A stretch of 64,000 bases of DNA, taken from the NCBI RefSeq assembly GCF_000447755.1, contig NZ_AUNE01000045.1, forward strand, positions 124,001 through 188,000, given 5' to 3'. Made by a program: the position numbers and the translations under genes. This DNA is from Bacteriovorax sp. BSW11_IV (GTDB taxonomy: Bacteria; Bdellovibrionota; Bacteriovoracia; Bacteriovoracales; Bacteriovoracaceae). The notes under the pieces were generated by a model. The model worked only from the letters and a program-made list of their open reading frames with translations. It did not search any database and was not told where the DNA came from. Within the stretch, counting starts at the first letter, position 1. Each line of letters begins with the position of its first letter. Below, in pieces: positions 6,998 through 15,589 of this stretch.

Positions 6998-8509
6998 ATG
7001 GAAGTAGAAAAAGTGAATATGAAAATAAGATCAATTAGTTTATCAGTTTTGTCTGTTATTCTATGTAGCTGTGCTTCAGTTAAGAAAACGGAAACTCCTC
7101 AAAAGCCAGTTGAAACAGCAGACTATTCACAACACAAGGCCTGGACTGTTGAGGCCCAAGGTCGTGTTGAGAAACATTCGGAATCAACAATTGTTGGTTC
7201 TGCCGTAATTTCAAAACCTGAACAATATGATGGAAAAACATATTTTCTCTACGGTGCTGAACATCTTAATCTAGAAAACTATTATTTTGATATCCCTGTT
7301 GTTTACAATGCAGCAGTTAAAAAGTGGATTAACTACTTTTTAAATCGCGGTAGGGGATTCTTTGAAAGATACGGTGCTAGAGCAGGTCGTTATGCTCCAG
7401 TTCTTGGAAAAATTCTTGAAGATCACGGACTCCCAAGGGACCTAATTTTCTTAGCTATGGCGGAGAGTGGGTTTCAAAATAAGGCCAAGTCATGGGCCCG
7501 TGCCGTTGGTCCTTGGCAGTTCATGCCTTACACTGGAAAGCGTTATGGTTTGAAAATAGATTGGTATGTCGATGAAAGACGTGACCCAATTAAAGCGACT
7601 ATTGCAGCTTCAAAATATCTAAAGAAACTTTACGGTGATTTCGGTGCTTGGGAATTGGCCGCTGCCGCGTACAACGCAGGTGAAGGTAAAATGTCTCGCG
7701 CCATTCGTCGCTATAAGACAGAAAACTTCTGGCACTTAACGAAAGGTCGCTACCTTAAAGCTGAAACAAAAAACTATGTTCCTAAGATTATGGCCCTTGC
7801 TATTATCGGAAAGAACTTAAAGTCATTTGGATTTGATGAAATCAATTTTCACGAGCCCTTGGACTTTGAAGAAATTAAAGTTCCAGGCAATACAGATATT
7901 ATGTTAGTTGCTGAAGCTCTTGGAACAGACTTTGAAGAAATGCAAAGATTAAATCCAGAAGTTCTAAGATGGTTTACTCCACCAAATATGGAAGAATATG
8001 TTCTTCGCGTACCTGTTGGAACTAAAGTTGCTTGGGATGATTGTTGTAAAGATGCAAAGCTCTTAGCATCTGATTACCAACAGTATAAAATTCTTGGAAG
8101 TAAAAGTGATCTAGAAGATGTGGCCAGAAAATTTAAAATTAAGGATCCGAAAGTTCTTTTAGCACTAAACCCTGACTTTTCTTTGAAACAAAGATTACCT
8201 AAGGGAGCAATGTTAACATTGCCATTTAGAAGTGGTCAGAGCAAACAAGATGAAATGTATGCAGATCTTTATGAGAAGCCTCGTAAAGAAGTAGTAAGAA
8301 AGAAAAACTACAAGAGAAGAATCTCGGTGGCCAAATCTCGAGCAAGACCAATTACGAACCCATCGCGCTATTATGTCGTGCAAAAAGGTGATTCTTTATG
8401 GGCCGTTGCAAAAAAGACTGGAATTAGCTTAGACACACTGATCGTATCTAATTTAAAAATCCTACAAAATAGAATGATAAGGGCCGGCGATAGGCTGGTT
8501 GTTGAATAA
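6998..8509 (+). CDS. mltD: MltD-like membrane-bound lytic transglycosylase lipoprotein
   Basis: This enzyme cleaves the MurNAc-GlcNAc bond of peptidoglycan, forming 1,6-anhydro ends. The lipobox LCSC ends a signal peptide; with an ATG at 7019 the peptide would begin MKIRSISLSV, whereas the ATG at 6998 has the better Shine-Dalgarno (AAAGGG), so the start is uncertain by seven codons. The GH23 domain shows the catalytic Glu in MAESGFQNKA, then AVGPWQFMP and AAAYNAGEGKMSRAIRR. Downstream come two degenerate and one clear LysM repeat (YYVVQKGDSLWAVAKKTG at the C-terminus), which bind glycan. A basic stretch (RKEVVRKKNYKRR) separates them. A strong terminator follows. Confidence 0.93.
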   Translation: MEVEKVNMKIRSISLSVLSVILCSCASVKKTETPQKPVETADYSQHKAWTVEAQGRVEKHSESTIVGSAVISKPEQYDGKTYFLYGAEHLNLENYYFDIPVVYNAAVKKWINYFLNRGRGFFERYGARAGRYAPVLGKILEDHGLPRDLIFLAMAESGFQNKAKSWARAVGPWQFMPYTGKRYGLKIDWYVDERRDPIKATIAASKYLKKLYGDFGAWELAAAAYNAGEGKMSRAIRRYKTENFWHLTKGRYLKAETKNYVPKIMALAIIGKNLKSFGFDEINFHEPLDFEEIKVPGNTDIMLVAEALGTDFEEMQRLNPEVLRWFTPPNMEEYVLRVPVGTKVAWDDCCKDAKLLASDYQQYKILGSKSDLEDVARKFKIKDPKVLLALNPDFSLKQRLPKGAMLTLPFRSGQSKQDEMYADLYEKPRKEVVRKKNYKRRISVAKSRARPITNPSRYYVVQKGDSLWAVAKKTGISLDTLIVSNLKILQNRMIRAGDRLVVE

Positions 8510-8536
8510 AAGCTCCCGAAAGGGAGCTTTTTTTTT
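8508..8536 (+). terminator. Rho-independent terminator after mltD
   Basis: Stem AAAAGCTCCC / GGGAGCTTTT closed by a GAAA tetraloop and followed by a run of T. It overlaps the last base of the MltD stop codon region and should end that transcript. Confidence 0.93.
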
Positions 8537-8603
8537 GTCAGTAGACTACTTCTTGTTGTACACTCTGGGCCTTGAAACATTGATTCTAAGAGGGGATTAA
8601 GGC

Positions 8604-9743
8604 ATGGCCTATAGCGAGTTAAAGAAACTTAAAAAAGTTGAAGCAAATGAAAATGAGAGATTTTTTATTCGCTATCTCGTCGTTGGAAATGACTTATTTG
8701 CAGTGGAAACTTACCGCTCTTTAGTTGCTAAACATGGTGAAGAAAATGTTCGTCTTCTTACTTCAGTTGAAATCACCAAAGAGCTTTTACGTGTAAAAGG
8801 TCCTAGCACAATTCGTGGTGAACAAAATATTTCATATATTGAAAGAAACGCAGAAGAATTAATCACTTTCAAATCAGATAAGATGTCTCGCTTTTACAAA
8901 GAACTAAAGTTTAAAAAGTTTGGAGGTCGTTCGAAATCTGAAACTTTACTTTGGGGTGAAGAGTATTACACAACTCCAAAAATCACTATCGATTTAGAAA
9001 AGAAATTTCCGATTCTATCAGATGAAGAACTTGTTAAAGAAATTAATAACAAGGCCGTTAAGAATTACATTCGTTCAGTGAATAGAGTTTTAGCAAATGA
9101 TCTTGTAGATAATGCAAGTTATGAAGTTGAATGTGCTAACGGAAAAATGTTTGCCTGTGAAAAGTTGTTTTGGTCGCTTGGTCCATCACAATTTCTTCAT
9201 TTTTTTGAAGCTAAAAACAAATTAAGTGATGGTTTCATTGAGTTTTGTGAAAGTACACAAACGCCTTCTGCGCTATATATTCGTTATATTTTTGATAAAC
9301 CAATTTGCGAAAAAACATATACGATGTTTGTTCCATTAAGTTATACGCATGAATGGGGTCATTTCATTGGTGATTTTGAAGAAAAAGAAGGGAAGCAAAC
9401 AGTAGAGTTTGTTCACTTTATTGATAAAAATAATACGACTGATGAAGAAATAAGCAGAAAAATCAAACTTTTGAAAAAAAATATTGAAAAAATTTTTCCT
9501 GATTCTAAAAATATTTCGTCTCAAGAATTCATCACAATCACTGACGAGACGATGAGTCTAAAAATTGACGACACTCTCTATGAAACTCTAAAGGGTGAGC
9601 ATACGAACCTTACATTTATCAGCTTTAATGCACCTCTTGTTGTTTCAGCCGATAAAAACGAGGAGTGCGCAGATTCCAGTGAAAGTGTTTCGCACCTTGT
9701 TAGGGCGATGAAGGTTCAGTCAGAGTTGGCGAATATTCTCTAA
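8604..9743 (+). CDS. Hypothetical protein, 379 aa, possibly flavoprotein-like
   Basis: No firm family. The N-terminal strand-loop-helix YLVVGNDLFAVETYRSLVAKHG, followed by VRLLTS, resembles the start of FAD- or NAD-binding Rossmann proteins, but the usual GxGxxG glycines are missing (GNDLFA), so a nucleotide-binding role is only a suggestion. Later segments (EKLFWSLGPSQFLHFF, near residue 185) recall the FAD-dependent oxidoreductase layout. There is no signal peptide or membrane segment. It stands alone between the MltD terminator and the beta-barrel cluster, with AAGG ahead of its ATG. Probably conserved only in close relatives. Confidence 0.65.
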   Translation: MAYSELKKLKKVEANENERFFIRYLVVGNDLFAVETYRSLVAKHGEENVRLLTSVEITKELLRVKGPSTIRGEQNISYIERNAEELITFKSDKMSRFYKELKFKKFGGRSKSETLLWGEEYYTTPKITIDLEKKFPILSDEELVKEINNKAVKNYIRSVNRVLANDLVDNASYEVECANGKMFACEKLFWSLGPSQFLHFFEAKNKLSDGFIEFCESTQTPSALYIRYIFDKPICEKTYTMFVPLSYTHEWGHFIGDFEEKEGKQTVEFVHFIDKNNTTDEEISRKIKLLKKNIEKIFPDSKNISSQEFITITDETMSLKIDDTLYETLKGEHTNLTFISFNAPLVVSADKNEECADSSESVSHLVRAMKVQSELANIL

Positions 9744-9852
9744 AGATTTACCAAAAACACAGTGATTCTAGAGTATTGACAAAATTTCAAAAGGCCTTGA
9801 AGATTTAAGGTAATAACAAACTGAATTATTTCGTACTGTTTTTAACTTAAAC

Positions 9853-9875
9853 GATTACAAACTAGGGATGTAATC
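9853..9875 (+). repeat. Inverted repeat upstream of first beta-barrel gene
   Basis: GATTACA (9853-9859) and TGTAATC (9869-9875) are perfect 7-bp arms around AACTAGGGA. The right arm contains TGTAAT, a possible -10. A similar arrangement (arms flanking a loop containing CTTAGGG/CTAGGG) occurs before metK. It may be an operator or simply promoter composition. Confidence 0.4.
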
Positions 9876-9897
9876 AAATCAATCAAGGAGATGATCG

Positions 9898-10932
9898 ATG
9901 AAAAAGCACGTACTACTAGCAACTGGTCTTGCAGTACTTTCAACAAGCGCTTTCGCTACTAAAGCTAGAATGGAAGCTCTTGGTCAAGACAACAACGGTG
10001 GATTTTACATTCAAGACGACAGAAACGTTTTCAGAAATGCTTCTGCTCTTAACAACACAAAAAACTACCTAGTTACTGAATGGGGTCAAGATTCTAAAGC
10101 TGAAGGTGGATTCTTCAGAGAAATGGGATCTTTCGCTTACGGTTTATACCTAGGTAACGACGGTGACGATAGACCAACTACTCCAGCTGGTTTCGAAAAT
10201 CAACAAAACTCTATTGACCTTATGTTCGCTGGTGACATGGGTGTTAAATGGGGTGCTAGAGTTCATTACTCTGACTTCGATAACAAATCAACTAACAAGT
10301 CTGCTGAAGGTATGGGACTTGGATTTGGTATGGAAATGGGAGACATCAAAGCTTACGCTAACCTAACTCTTAAAGATGAGTCTAAAGGTTCTACAGCTCT
10401 AGCTGCTGATAAATTTGACGGTGACCGTATGAACGTTGGTGCTTCATACATGTTCTCTGGAATGACTTTCTTTGCTGACTACGACAAGTCTACAAAAGAA
10501 GTTACAAACAACGCTGTTAAGTCTGAAACTGATTACACTAACCTAACAATTGGTGTTGGTAAGATCATGGAAGTTTCTTCAACTGCTAGAGTTTTCACAG
10601 ATGTTGCTTACGCTACAACTGAAGAAAAAGTTAAGTCAGGAACTAAGACAACTACAACTTCACTTCCACTTACTATCGGATTTGAAGCAGATGCTACTTC
10701 TTGGTTAACTCTTAGAGGATCAATCTCTCAAAACGTATTCATCAACGAGAAAAAAGTTGGTTCTGTTAAGGAAACTCAAGGTAACACAACTGACGTAGCT
10801 GCTGGTGCAACTCTTAACTTCGGAAAACTTAAAGTTGACGGTGTTATCGGTAACGACACTACAAACGGTGAAAACGGTGCTCTTAGAACTGACGAACTTA
10901 TGTCAAAAGTTGCAGTTCACTACTGGTTCTAA
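9898..10932 (+). CDS. Outer-membrane beta-barrel protein, paralogue 1
   Basis: A 344-residue exported protein with a clear signal peptide (KKHVLLATGLAVLSTSAFA). The mature part has alternating-residue beta strands throughout and ends in HYWF, the terminal Phe recognised by the BAM machinery, so an outer-membrane barrel is expected. It is clearly homologous to the next gene: both have the Y-I-x-D-x-RN-x-F motif near the N-terminus, a WLTLRGS block and a FGKL-x-VDG block near the C-terminus. Codon use is restricted and GGCC-free, as for highly expressed genes, and an AAGGAG site precedes the ATG, so it is probably abundant. Whether it is a pore is not shown by sequence. Confidence 0.82.
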   Translation: MKKHVLLATGLAVLSTSAFATKARMEALGQDNNGGFYIQDDRNVFRNASALNNTKNYLVTEWGQDSKAEGGFFREMGSFAYGLYLGNDGDDRPTTPAGFENQQNSIDLMFAGDMGVKWGARVHYSDFDNKSTNKSAEGMGLGFGMEMGDIKAYANLTLKDESKGSTALAADKFDGDRMNVGASYMFSGMTFFADYDKSTKEVTNNAVKSETDYTNLTIGVGKIMEVSSTARVFTDVAYATTEEKVKSGTKTTTTSLPLTIGFEADATSWLTLRGSISQNVFINEKKVGSVKETQGNTTDVAAGATLNFGKLKVDGVIGNDTTNGENGALRTDELMSKVAVHYWF

Positions 10933-10949
10933 TTTAAATAAAAAATCGA

Positions 10950-10977
10950 GCCTCCAAGTTTGACTTGGGGGCTTTTT
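10950..10977 (+). terminator. Terminator between the two barrel paralogues
   Basis: Ten-base arms GCCTCCAAGT / ACTTGGGGGC (one G-T pair) with a 3-base loop and a run of five T. It lies between the two tandem barrel genes, so the second gene either depends on read-through or has its own promoter in the short 35-base space. Confidence 0.9.
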
Positions 10978-11012
10978 AGCATTCGCGGATTTAATATTCA
11001 CGGAGGAATGAA

Positions 11013-12347
11013 ATGAGAAAGCTTCTTTCTACACTAGCGATCGCAGCAGTTTTTGCTCCTGCAGCTAATGCCACAACTGCGAGAATTCTAGCTCTTGGTA
11101 ATCAAGAAATTGATGTTGAGGGTTCATACTATATTGAAGATAACAGAAATATCTTTTTAAACGTTGCTAATATGCACGACTTTGCTGACCAAGTAATTAT
11201 CGAATGGGGTAAGAACGGTAAAGTAAACTCTGGTGATAGCGCAACTAACAACACTGTTGTTACAGATTACGCTCCAAAGGCCCAAGGTGGGATGCTTAAG
11301 AAACACGGAAACTTCGTTTACGGGGTTTACCTTGGTAATGAATCAAATACTTCTTCTATGCTAAGAATTCTTGGTTCTTCTCAAGCTGCTATTGTTGCAG
11401 GTGCTGCAACAAACAGTTCTGCTACAAGTCCACACCTTTTAGACACAACAGATAACCAACTTGATCTATTTTTTGGTTGGGAAGCTGCTGGTCTTAAATG
11501 GGGTACAGGATTCCTTTACTCTAAAGACGAAAACAAAGGAACTCAAAAAGAAGAAGATAAGGCCATGGCAGCTCGCTTTGGTGTAAAAGCTTCTAATTGG
11601 GATGCTCACGTTAACCTTTCACTTGCTTCAACGTCAAAAGAAACAGTTGCTTTCACGGGAGCTCTTTCTGGTCTTGGATCATTTGATCATGAGTTTGACG
11701 GAAAGTTTGGTATTCATGCTGGTGGATCATACCACATGGGTAAAAACACTCTTTGGGGATATGTAAAACACTTCTCTTGGGAACAAAAAGATTCTTTTGA
11801 TTGGGCAACTAAAGGTGCAACAGTTAACTCTGCATCAGCTGGTTCATCTGCTAGAGCTAAAACAGGTACTTCAGAAGGTGAATTCACAACAATCCAAGTT
11901 GGTTGGGGTGCTAAGCACGAAGTTGGTGAAGGTACACTATTTACTTCAGTTCACCTAGACAAGAAAGATATCGAATTAACTCTTGCTTCAAAAGCTGAAG
12001 TTTCAGTTACTAAGATTCCTCTAGTTCTTGGTTACGAAGCAAAAGCTACTGAGTGGTTAACTCTTAGAGGTTCTGTTACTCAAAACCTTTATGGTAAATC
12101 AGACAACAAAAACCTAAGTAAACTAAATGCTGCTGCTGAAAATTTAGCTAAAGCAACTTTTGGTGGAGAAGGTAAGACAACTATCGCTAACTCAACAGAT
12201 GTTAGAGCTGGTGCTACACTTACTTTTGGAAAGTTAGCAGTTGATGGTTTAATTGGTGCTACAAACACTAATTCAGCTACTACTGAAGCTGGTACATTAA
12301 GACTTGATGAGCTTATGTACAGAGTGGGTATGACTTACAAATTCTAA
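11013..12347 (+). CDS. Outer-membrane beta-barrel protein, paralogue 2
   Basis: A 444-residue exported barrel, about 100 residues longer than its tandem neighbour. Signal peptide RKLLSTLAIAAVFAPAANA; mature start ATTARILALG parallels the neighbour's ATKARMEALG. Extra length comes from insertions in likely surface loops (around NSGDSATNNT, GSSQAAIVAGAATNSSAT, NSASAGSSARAKTG). It ends TYKF, the expected terminal aromatic. GGAGG precedes the ATG. A terminator separates it from paralogue 1 and a bidirectional terminator follows. The pair looks like a duplication whose loops have diverged. Function unproven; porin or adhesin are possible. Confidence 0.82.
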   Translation: MRKLLSTLAIAAVFAPAANATTARILALGNQEIDVEGSYYIEDNRNIFLNVANMHDFADQVIIEWGKNGKVNSGDSATNNTVVTDYAPKAQGGMLKKHGNFVYGVYLGNESNTSSMLRILGSSQAAIVAGAATNSSATSPHLLDTTDNQLDLFFGWEAAGLKWGTGFLYSKDENKGTQKEEDKAMAARFGVKASNWDAHVNLSLASTSKETVAFTGALSGLGSFDHEFDGKFGIHAGGSYHMGKNTLWGYVKHFSWEQKDSFDWATKGATVNSASAGSSARAKTGTSEGEFTTIQVGWGAKHEVGEGTLFTSVHLDKKDIELTLASKAEVSVTKIPLVLGYEAKATEWLTLRGSVTQNLYGKSDNKNLSKLNAAAENLAKATFGGEGKTTIANSTDVRAGATLTFGKLAVDGLIGATNTNSATTEAGTLRLDELMYRVGMTYKF

Positions 12348-12373
12348 TTAAGTAATTTACACGTCATAAAAAG

Positions 12374-12400
12374 AAGGCCTGGAGAAATCCAGGCCTTTTT
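12374..12400. terminator. Bidirectional terminator between convergent barrel genes
   Basis: Stem AAGGCCTGGA / TCCAGGCCTT with a GAAA tetraloop, T-rich on both sides. It lies between the convergent genes ending at 12347 and 12405 and probably serves both. Confidence 0.92.
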
Positions 12401-12404
12401 GTTT

Positions 12405-13496
12405 TTAGAATATGTAACCAAGATTAATACTTAATGTATGTCCGTCAGCATCGTATTCAGGAGCACTCTTTTCTTTATAAGTACCCGTTAGGAATCCGTA
12501 TTTTGCGTTGAATTCAATATTTGATGTTCTAAATCCTGCACCAATTCCATAGATTGAGTAGAATTCTTCTTCCTCTGATTCTGATGATGTTGATTTAGTT
12601 ACTTCAACTTCTTCAGAGTTTAAGGCCAGAGCTGGTTTAATGTAGAAGTTTTCATTGATTTTGTATTCAAGCTCAAGTTCGATAGTTGAAATTGTCGTTT
12701 CTTTTTCGTAACCAGATTCTGTAACTTCACCTGATTCGTTTGAAACACTTGCTGTGAATTCAAGATTATCTAATGCATAGAGGTAGTTGATTTCAACGAT
12801 TGATCTAGATGGTTGAATTAGGAATTTCCCACCGCTTTCATCACCTCTATTTTCAGAGTTCAGTTTAATGAAACCTTCAATTTGGTAACCATTATCATTT
12901 TCAAAGTTCTCATGACCAATACCAGCAAAGAAAGTTGTCGTTGAAACATCGTAGCTTGGGTTTGTCATTGGTACCTTTTCAGTTCTCTTCGAGCCAATTC
13001 CAAAACCAATGTAAGTTCCATTTTCAAGATTAATTGAAGCTCCTAGATCAACATCAGAAGCCGTTGTTTCATCTCCATTTTGTTCTTCACTACAAATAGA
13101 ATTCACACCAAGAGATAATCCGAATGTCTCAGTTAGTTTGAATCCCATATTGGCAAGAACGACTGTGGAATCATTTGTTGATCTTGTTGATGAAGTTTGA
13201 GACTTAATACGACCAGATCCTAAAGCGTATTCGATTGAGAAAATCTCTCCGCCATATCCACCGCTGATAGAACCAATTTTTGTGTCTCCATTGGCCAGAT
13301 TATTACCATTTTGTTCGATGTCATATTTAATGACATCATAACCTGCGCCTATAAAAGTTTTTTTCGTCCAGATTGTCGAAAGCGAATGCGATCCCGTTGT
13401 AAGGCGGTCACGGCTTCTCGTTGGTAGGATATTGTTGTCGGCGATGGCCGATACAGATGCGCACGCCAAGCTTGCACATACGATTGCTTTTCTCAT
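12405..13496 (-). CDS. Outer-membrane beta-barrel protein (porin-like)
   Basis: A 363-residue exported protein. Residues 1-19 (RKAIVCASLACASVSAIA) form the signal peptide. The remainder is strand-rich with repeated alternation such as SISGGYGGEIFSIEYALG, FGLSLGVNSICSEEQ, TYIGFGIG and KYGFLTG, and ends in GYIF, an outer-membrane barrel signature. Acidic low-complexity loops (SESEEEE, ESGEVTESGYEKE) are probably surface-exposed. It is not visibly homologous to the two barrel genes it converges with apart from general barrel character. A GGGAGAG site precedes the ATG and a 9-bp inverted repeat lies 20 bases upstream. Confidence 0.78.
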   Translation of the reverse strand: MRKAIVCASLACASVSAIADNNILPTRSRDRLTTGSHSLSTIWTKKTFIGAGYDVIKYDIEQNGNNLANGDTKIGSISGGYGGEIFSIEYALGSGRIKSQTSSTRSTNDSTVVLANMGFKLTETFGLSLGVNSICSEEQNGDETTASDVDLGASINLENGTYIGFGIGSKRTEKVPMTNPSYDVSTTTFFAGIGHENFENDNGYQIEGFIKLNSENRGDESGGKFLIQPSRSIVEINYLYALDNLEFTASVSNESGEVTESGYEKETTISTIELELEYKINENFYIKPALALNSEEVEVTKSTSSESEEEEFYSIYGIGAGFRTSNIEFNAKYGFLTGTYKEKSAPEYDADGHTLSINLGYIF

Positions 13497-13515
13497 CTTC
13501 TCTCCCTGAAAATAA

Positions 13516-13541
13516 TCTTTTATTTATTTTGGAATAAAAGA
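13516..13541 (-). repeat. Inverted repeat upstream of porin-like gene
   Basis: TCTTTTATT (13516-13524) and AATAAAAGA (13533-13541) are perfect 9-bp arms with an 8-base spacer, 20 to 45 bases before the start codon of the minus-strand barrel gene. Position fits an operator or a 5' UTR hairpin. Confidence 0.5.
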
Positions 13542-13582
13542 CGAGAAATAACAATCTTCATTTTGAATTTGTCTTAAGTTAG

Positions 13583-13780
13583 TTAGCTTTTCTTACCAAG
13601 TTTGCAAGTGTTTATCCCAAGCAAATGATAAGGTGGACACCAACCAACAAGTCCTGTCGCAACTGGTACAAGTCCCAATAAGAACCATAAATTTTGCGGG
13701 CCAATAAAGGCCATTGAACACAGTCCTAGACCAATAATGACTCGTGCAGCTCTTTCAATAGGATGAATATTTTTTGTCAT
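13583..13780 (-). CDS. YgaP-like small inner-membrane protein (DUF2892)
   Basis: A 65-residue protein with two hydrophobic segments (RVIIGLGLCSMAFIG and WFLLGLVPVATGLVGW) and the family ending GWCPPYHLLGINTC. The N-terminal NIHPIERAARVIIG is typical of DUF2892. In YgaP this unit is fused to a rhodanese that handles sulfane sulfur; here it is free-standing, 65 bases downstream of a sulfide:quinone reductase-like gene on the same strand, which supports a role in sulfur handling. The three cysteines (one in segment 1, two in the C-terminal loop) could be functional, but this is inference. Confidence 0.88.
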   Translation of the reverse strand: MTKNIHPIERAARVIIGLGLCSMAFIGPQNLWFLLGLVPVATGLVGWCPPYHLLGINTCKLGKKS

Positions 13781-13845
13781 AATAAACCCCTCTTAATAAT
13801 TATTATCTCGCAAATTAATGATCTCCACACTTAATTTAGGAAAAA

Positions 13846-15045
13846 TTAAGCGCGGCCTTTTAACATACCTTCCCAATACAGAAGTGGTAGCCCATAGAGT
13901 TTTAGAAGATACATAGAATATCTTTCTTGGGCCTGATCAAAAGGAAAAGTTTCGGCCGGGGTTCCATCGTAATCGAATTCCGCAAGAATCAGTGAACCGT
14001 ATCCAGTTACAATCGGACAAGAAGAGTAACCATCATATTTAGCATTTAGAGGTTTTCCGTCCATGTATGAAATTAAGTTTTCAACTAACACCGGCGCTTC
14101 TTTTCTAATGGCCGCACCAGTTCTAGATGTCGGAAGTGAGCTGGCATCCCCGAGAGAGAAAATATTTTTAAAAGTGTTGTGTTGGGTAGTGTATTTATCA
14201 ACGTCGACCCAACCATCTTTATCAGCAATTTGAGATTGTTTAATAAAATCAGGTGAACTCATTGGGGGAACAGCGTGGAGCATATCAAACTTTTTAACGA
14301 CTTCTTTTTGATTTTTTAAATCCATAAAGATTGCTTCTTTTGATTCTCCTCGAACGGCAATGAGGTTGTGCTCATAAAAAGGATTGATCTCTTTTCTTTC
14401 GAGTACGTGCTCAAGGGCATTTCTATACTTTTCAACGCCGAAAATACGGGGGCCAGCGAGAGCGAATTGTACATCTACTTTATTTCTTAAATTATTTTTT
14501 CTGAAATAGTCTTCGGCCAGATAGAGTGCTTTTTGAGGTGCTCCTGCACATTTGATTGGCATTCCTGGTTGGGTAAATAGAGCAACTCCTTCTTTTAAAG
14601 AATGGATATTCTCCCAGGTTTTGTGAACCGTTTCGTATGAATAGTTGCTACATACTCCGTTTTTTCCAAGAGTATCTGTGAGTCCGTCAATCTTATGCCA
14701 ATCAATTTGAATTCCTGGACAGACGATGAGAAATTCGTAAGCAACTTTATCGCCGCTACCGAGTTCTATAAAATTGTCAGTTGGGTGAAAACCTACAACT
14801 TTTTCTTTTAACCATTTAACGTTTTGAGGGATGTAATCTTTTTCATCTCGACATGATTTTTCTTTTGGAAAAATTCCGCCACCAACTAAGGTCCACATCG
14901 GTTGGTAGTAATGTTTTTCAGAAGGTTCAATGATAACAATGTCGAAATTTCTGTCCTGATGTTTTCTCTGTAGTTGTGCGGCAACTGTAATACCTGCTGT
15001 TCCGCCACCAACGATTACGATTTGATGTTTGTGAGTTGTCGTCAT
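13846..15045 (-). CDS. sqr: Sulfide:quinone oxidoreductase-like flavoprotein
   Basis: A FAD-dependent disulfide oxidoreductase that would oxidise sulfide (or a related thiol) and pass electrons to quinone. FAD site IVIVGGGTAGITVAAQL at the N-terminus. The block IKCAGAPQKALYLAEDYFRK matches mitochondrial-type SQR, and its cysteine together with the Cys of SSCPIVTGYG would be the active-site pair. FSLGDASSLPTSRTGAA is the second FAD motif. I choose the ATG at 15045 because GGGAGG lies five bases ahead of it; an in-frame ATG at 15063 lacks this spacing. It heads a two-gene unit with the DUF2892 protein. A generic NADH dehydrogenase is the alternative, less likely given the cysteines. Confidence 0.87.
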   Translation of the reverse strand: MTTTHKHQIVIVGGGTAGITVAAQLQRKHQDRNFDIVIIEPSEKHYYQPMWTLVGGGIFPKEKSCRDEKDYIPQNVKWLKEKVVGFHPTDNFIELGSGDKVAYEFLIVCPGIQIDWHKIDGLTDTLGKNGVCSNYSYETVHKTWENIHSLKEGVALFTQPGMPIKCAGAPQKALYLAEDYFRKNNLRNKVDVQFALAGPRIFGVEKYRNALEHVLERKEINPFYEHNLIAVRGESKEAIFMDLKNQKEVVKKFDMLHAVPPMSSPDFIKQSQIADKDGWVDVDKYTTQHNTFKNIFSLGDASSLPTSRTGAAIRKEAPVLVENLISYMDGKPLNAKYDGYSSCPIVTGYGSLILAEFDYDGTPAETFPFDQAQERYSMYLLKLYGLPLLYWEGMLKGRA

Positions 15046-15112
15046 AAAAGCCTCCCATGTCATATTATAATCTCATGACCGTCAGGTTTTTAATGATGAT
15101 TAAGATCAAACT

Positions 15113-15586
15113 TTATTTATAATAAATTTGTCGTAAGGCTTCGTAAGCCGCTGAAGTTGCAGCATTCGCAAGGTTTAGTGATCTTATGTGTTCACTGAAC
15201 ATTGGAAGTGCGTAGGTCTTGGTGGCGAATCTCTCAAGAATATCTTCAGGAAGTCCCTTGGTTTCACTACCAAAAACAAGATAGCAGTTCTCTTTGTAAG
15301 GAGCTTCATAGTAGGGGCTTTGTTGTTTGAAGCGGCTAAAGAAAATCAGATTGTCTGGTGATTCATTGGTAATGAACTCATCCCAGTTTTTATATTCAAC
15401 AATCTCTACATACTTCCAGTAGTCAAGGCCAGCTCTTCTAACAGCTTTCTCTGAGAGGTCAAAGGCAATAGGGTGAATGATGATGAGACGTAAATTGAGT
15501 GCGACACACGTTCTCCCGATACTCCCGGTGTTGCCGGGAATTTCAGGAGAATAGAGAACTATATTAAAACGTGTGTCGTTACTCAT
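15113..15586 (-). CDS. trmL: tRNA (cytidine/uridine-34 2'-O)-methyltransferase
   Basis: TrmL is a SPOUT methyltransferase modifying the wobble base of tRNA-Leu isoacceptors. The 157-residue protein shows YSPEIPGNTGSIGRTCVA near the N-terminus, RRAGLDYWKYVE, YLVFGSETKGLP (motif 2) and SLNLANAATSAAYEALRQ (motif 3), all diagnostic of the family. It is three bases downstream of the pepA stop, so the two are probably co-transcribed. Length matches the family (about 157 in E. coli). No anomaly. Confidence 0.96.
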   Translation of the reverse strand: MSNDTRFNIVLYSPEIPGNTGSIGRTCVALNLRLIIIHPIAFDLSEKAVRRAGLDYWKYVEIVEYKNWDEFITNESPDNLIFFSRFKQQSPYYEAPYKENCYLVFGSETKGLPEDILERFATKTYALPMFSEHIRSLNLANAATSAAYEALRQIYYK

Positions 15587-15589
15587 AAA

